A DNA stretch of 64,000 nt from Saccopteryx bilineata (lineage: Eukaryota > Chordata > Mammalia > Chiroptera > Emballonuridae). A program made the translations under genes and the position numbers. The notes under the pieces are model-generated. The model was not told the DNA's origin. It made no database searches and saw nothing but the letters and a program-made list of their open reading frames with translations. The stretch is taken from assembly GCF_036850765.1 (NCBI RefSeq), contig NC_089490.1:387886558-387950557 (forward strand), read 5' to 3'. Position 1 is the stretch's first letter. Each line of letters opens with the position of its first letter. Positions 63,722 to 64,000 of the stretch are shown here, one piece after another.

Positions 63722-64000
63722 GGCCCTGCCCTGTCCTCCCTACACACTGGCCCCGCCCTGTCCTCCCTCCACATTGGCCCCGCCCTGTCCTCCCTACACA
63801 TTGGCCCCGCCCTGTCCTCCCTACACATTGGCCCCACCTGTCCTCCCTACACATTGGCCCCGCCCTGTCCTCCCTCCACATTGGCCCCACCTGTCCTCCC
63901 TACACACTGGCCCCGCCCTGTCCTCCCTACACATTGGCCCCGCCCTGGCCTCCCTCCACACTGGCCCCGCCCTGTCCTCCCTCCACACTGGCCCCGCCCT
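63722..64000 (+). repeat. 27-bp GC-box minisatellite, runs off window end
   Basis: Ten complete units (eight of 27 bp, two of 26 bp that read ccccacctg) plus 11 bp of an eleventh at the window end. Most units contain ggccccgccct, whose complement agggcggggcc is a GC-box (Sp1/KLF-type) core. The array's full length is unknown. Short minus-strand frames here are repeat translations, not genes. Confidence 0.97.

Overview
This looks like nuclear DNA of a placental mammal, most probably a bat (Chiroptera). Ancient mammal-wide repeats (MIR, L2, MER5A-like, old L1) are dense. They are overlaid by younger tRNA-derived SINEs whose heads begin 'ccctggccggttggctcag' and end in a standard pol III B box. 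From memory these belong to bat-restricted (VES- and Rhin-like) SINE groups. Several non-autonomous hAT elements with 8-bp target duplications also fit a bat, a lineage known for recent DNA-transposon activity. The species cannot be named from the sequence alone.

I find no protein-coding exon, rRNA or functional tRNA that I can defend. The longest open frames lie in minisatellites or SINEs and are open on both strands, so I treat them as by-products of repeat composition. The window is best read as intergenic or intronic DNA.

Layout. 1-6.7 kb: old L1, L2 and MIR remnants carrying young SINEs, including a head-to-tail SINE dimer (1777-2428), and the first copy of a 297-bp hAT MITE. 6.7-16.8 kb: L2/MIR background, the second MITE copy (10682-10978), long antisense L1 remnants and another hAT element. 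16.8-20.6 kb: mostly unassigned sequence with a probable LTR. 20.6-21.9 kb: a 50-bp minisatellite of about 26 units with higher-order repeats. 22-25.3 kb: L2/MIR, a SINE, and a hAT element split by a SINE. 25.3-34 kb: largely single-copy sequence with MIR, L2 and L1 fragments and possible conserved noncoding blocks. 34.3-35 kb: two SINEs, one inserted at the edge of the other. 35-55 kb: single-copy sequence with many MIRs, a MER5A-like element, a probable solo LTR inside a MIR (about 40.8-41.5 kb), L1 pieces and CA/TG microsatellites. 55.9-64 kb: three more GC-rich minisatellites (30-, 47- and 27-bp units), the last running off the window end, plus a hAT element split by two SINEs.

No genes were found to act together. 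The notable content is repeat biology: four minisatellites with distinct sequence properties (higher-order structure, a tandem array of splice-acceptor-like motifs, an invariant 47-bp register with an 8-bp palindrome, and a tandem array of GC boxes), and several datable nested insertions with legible target duplications. Repeat names rest on sequence recognition from memory, and boundaries of old repeats are approximate.
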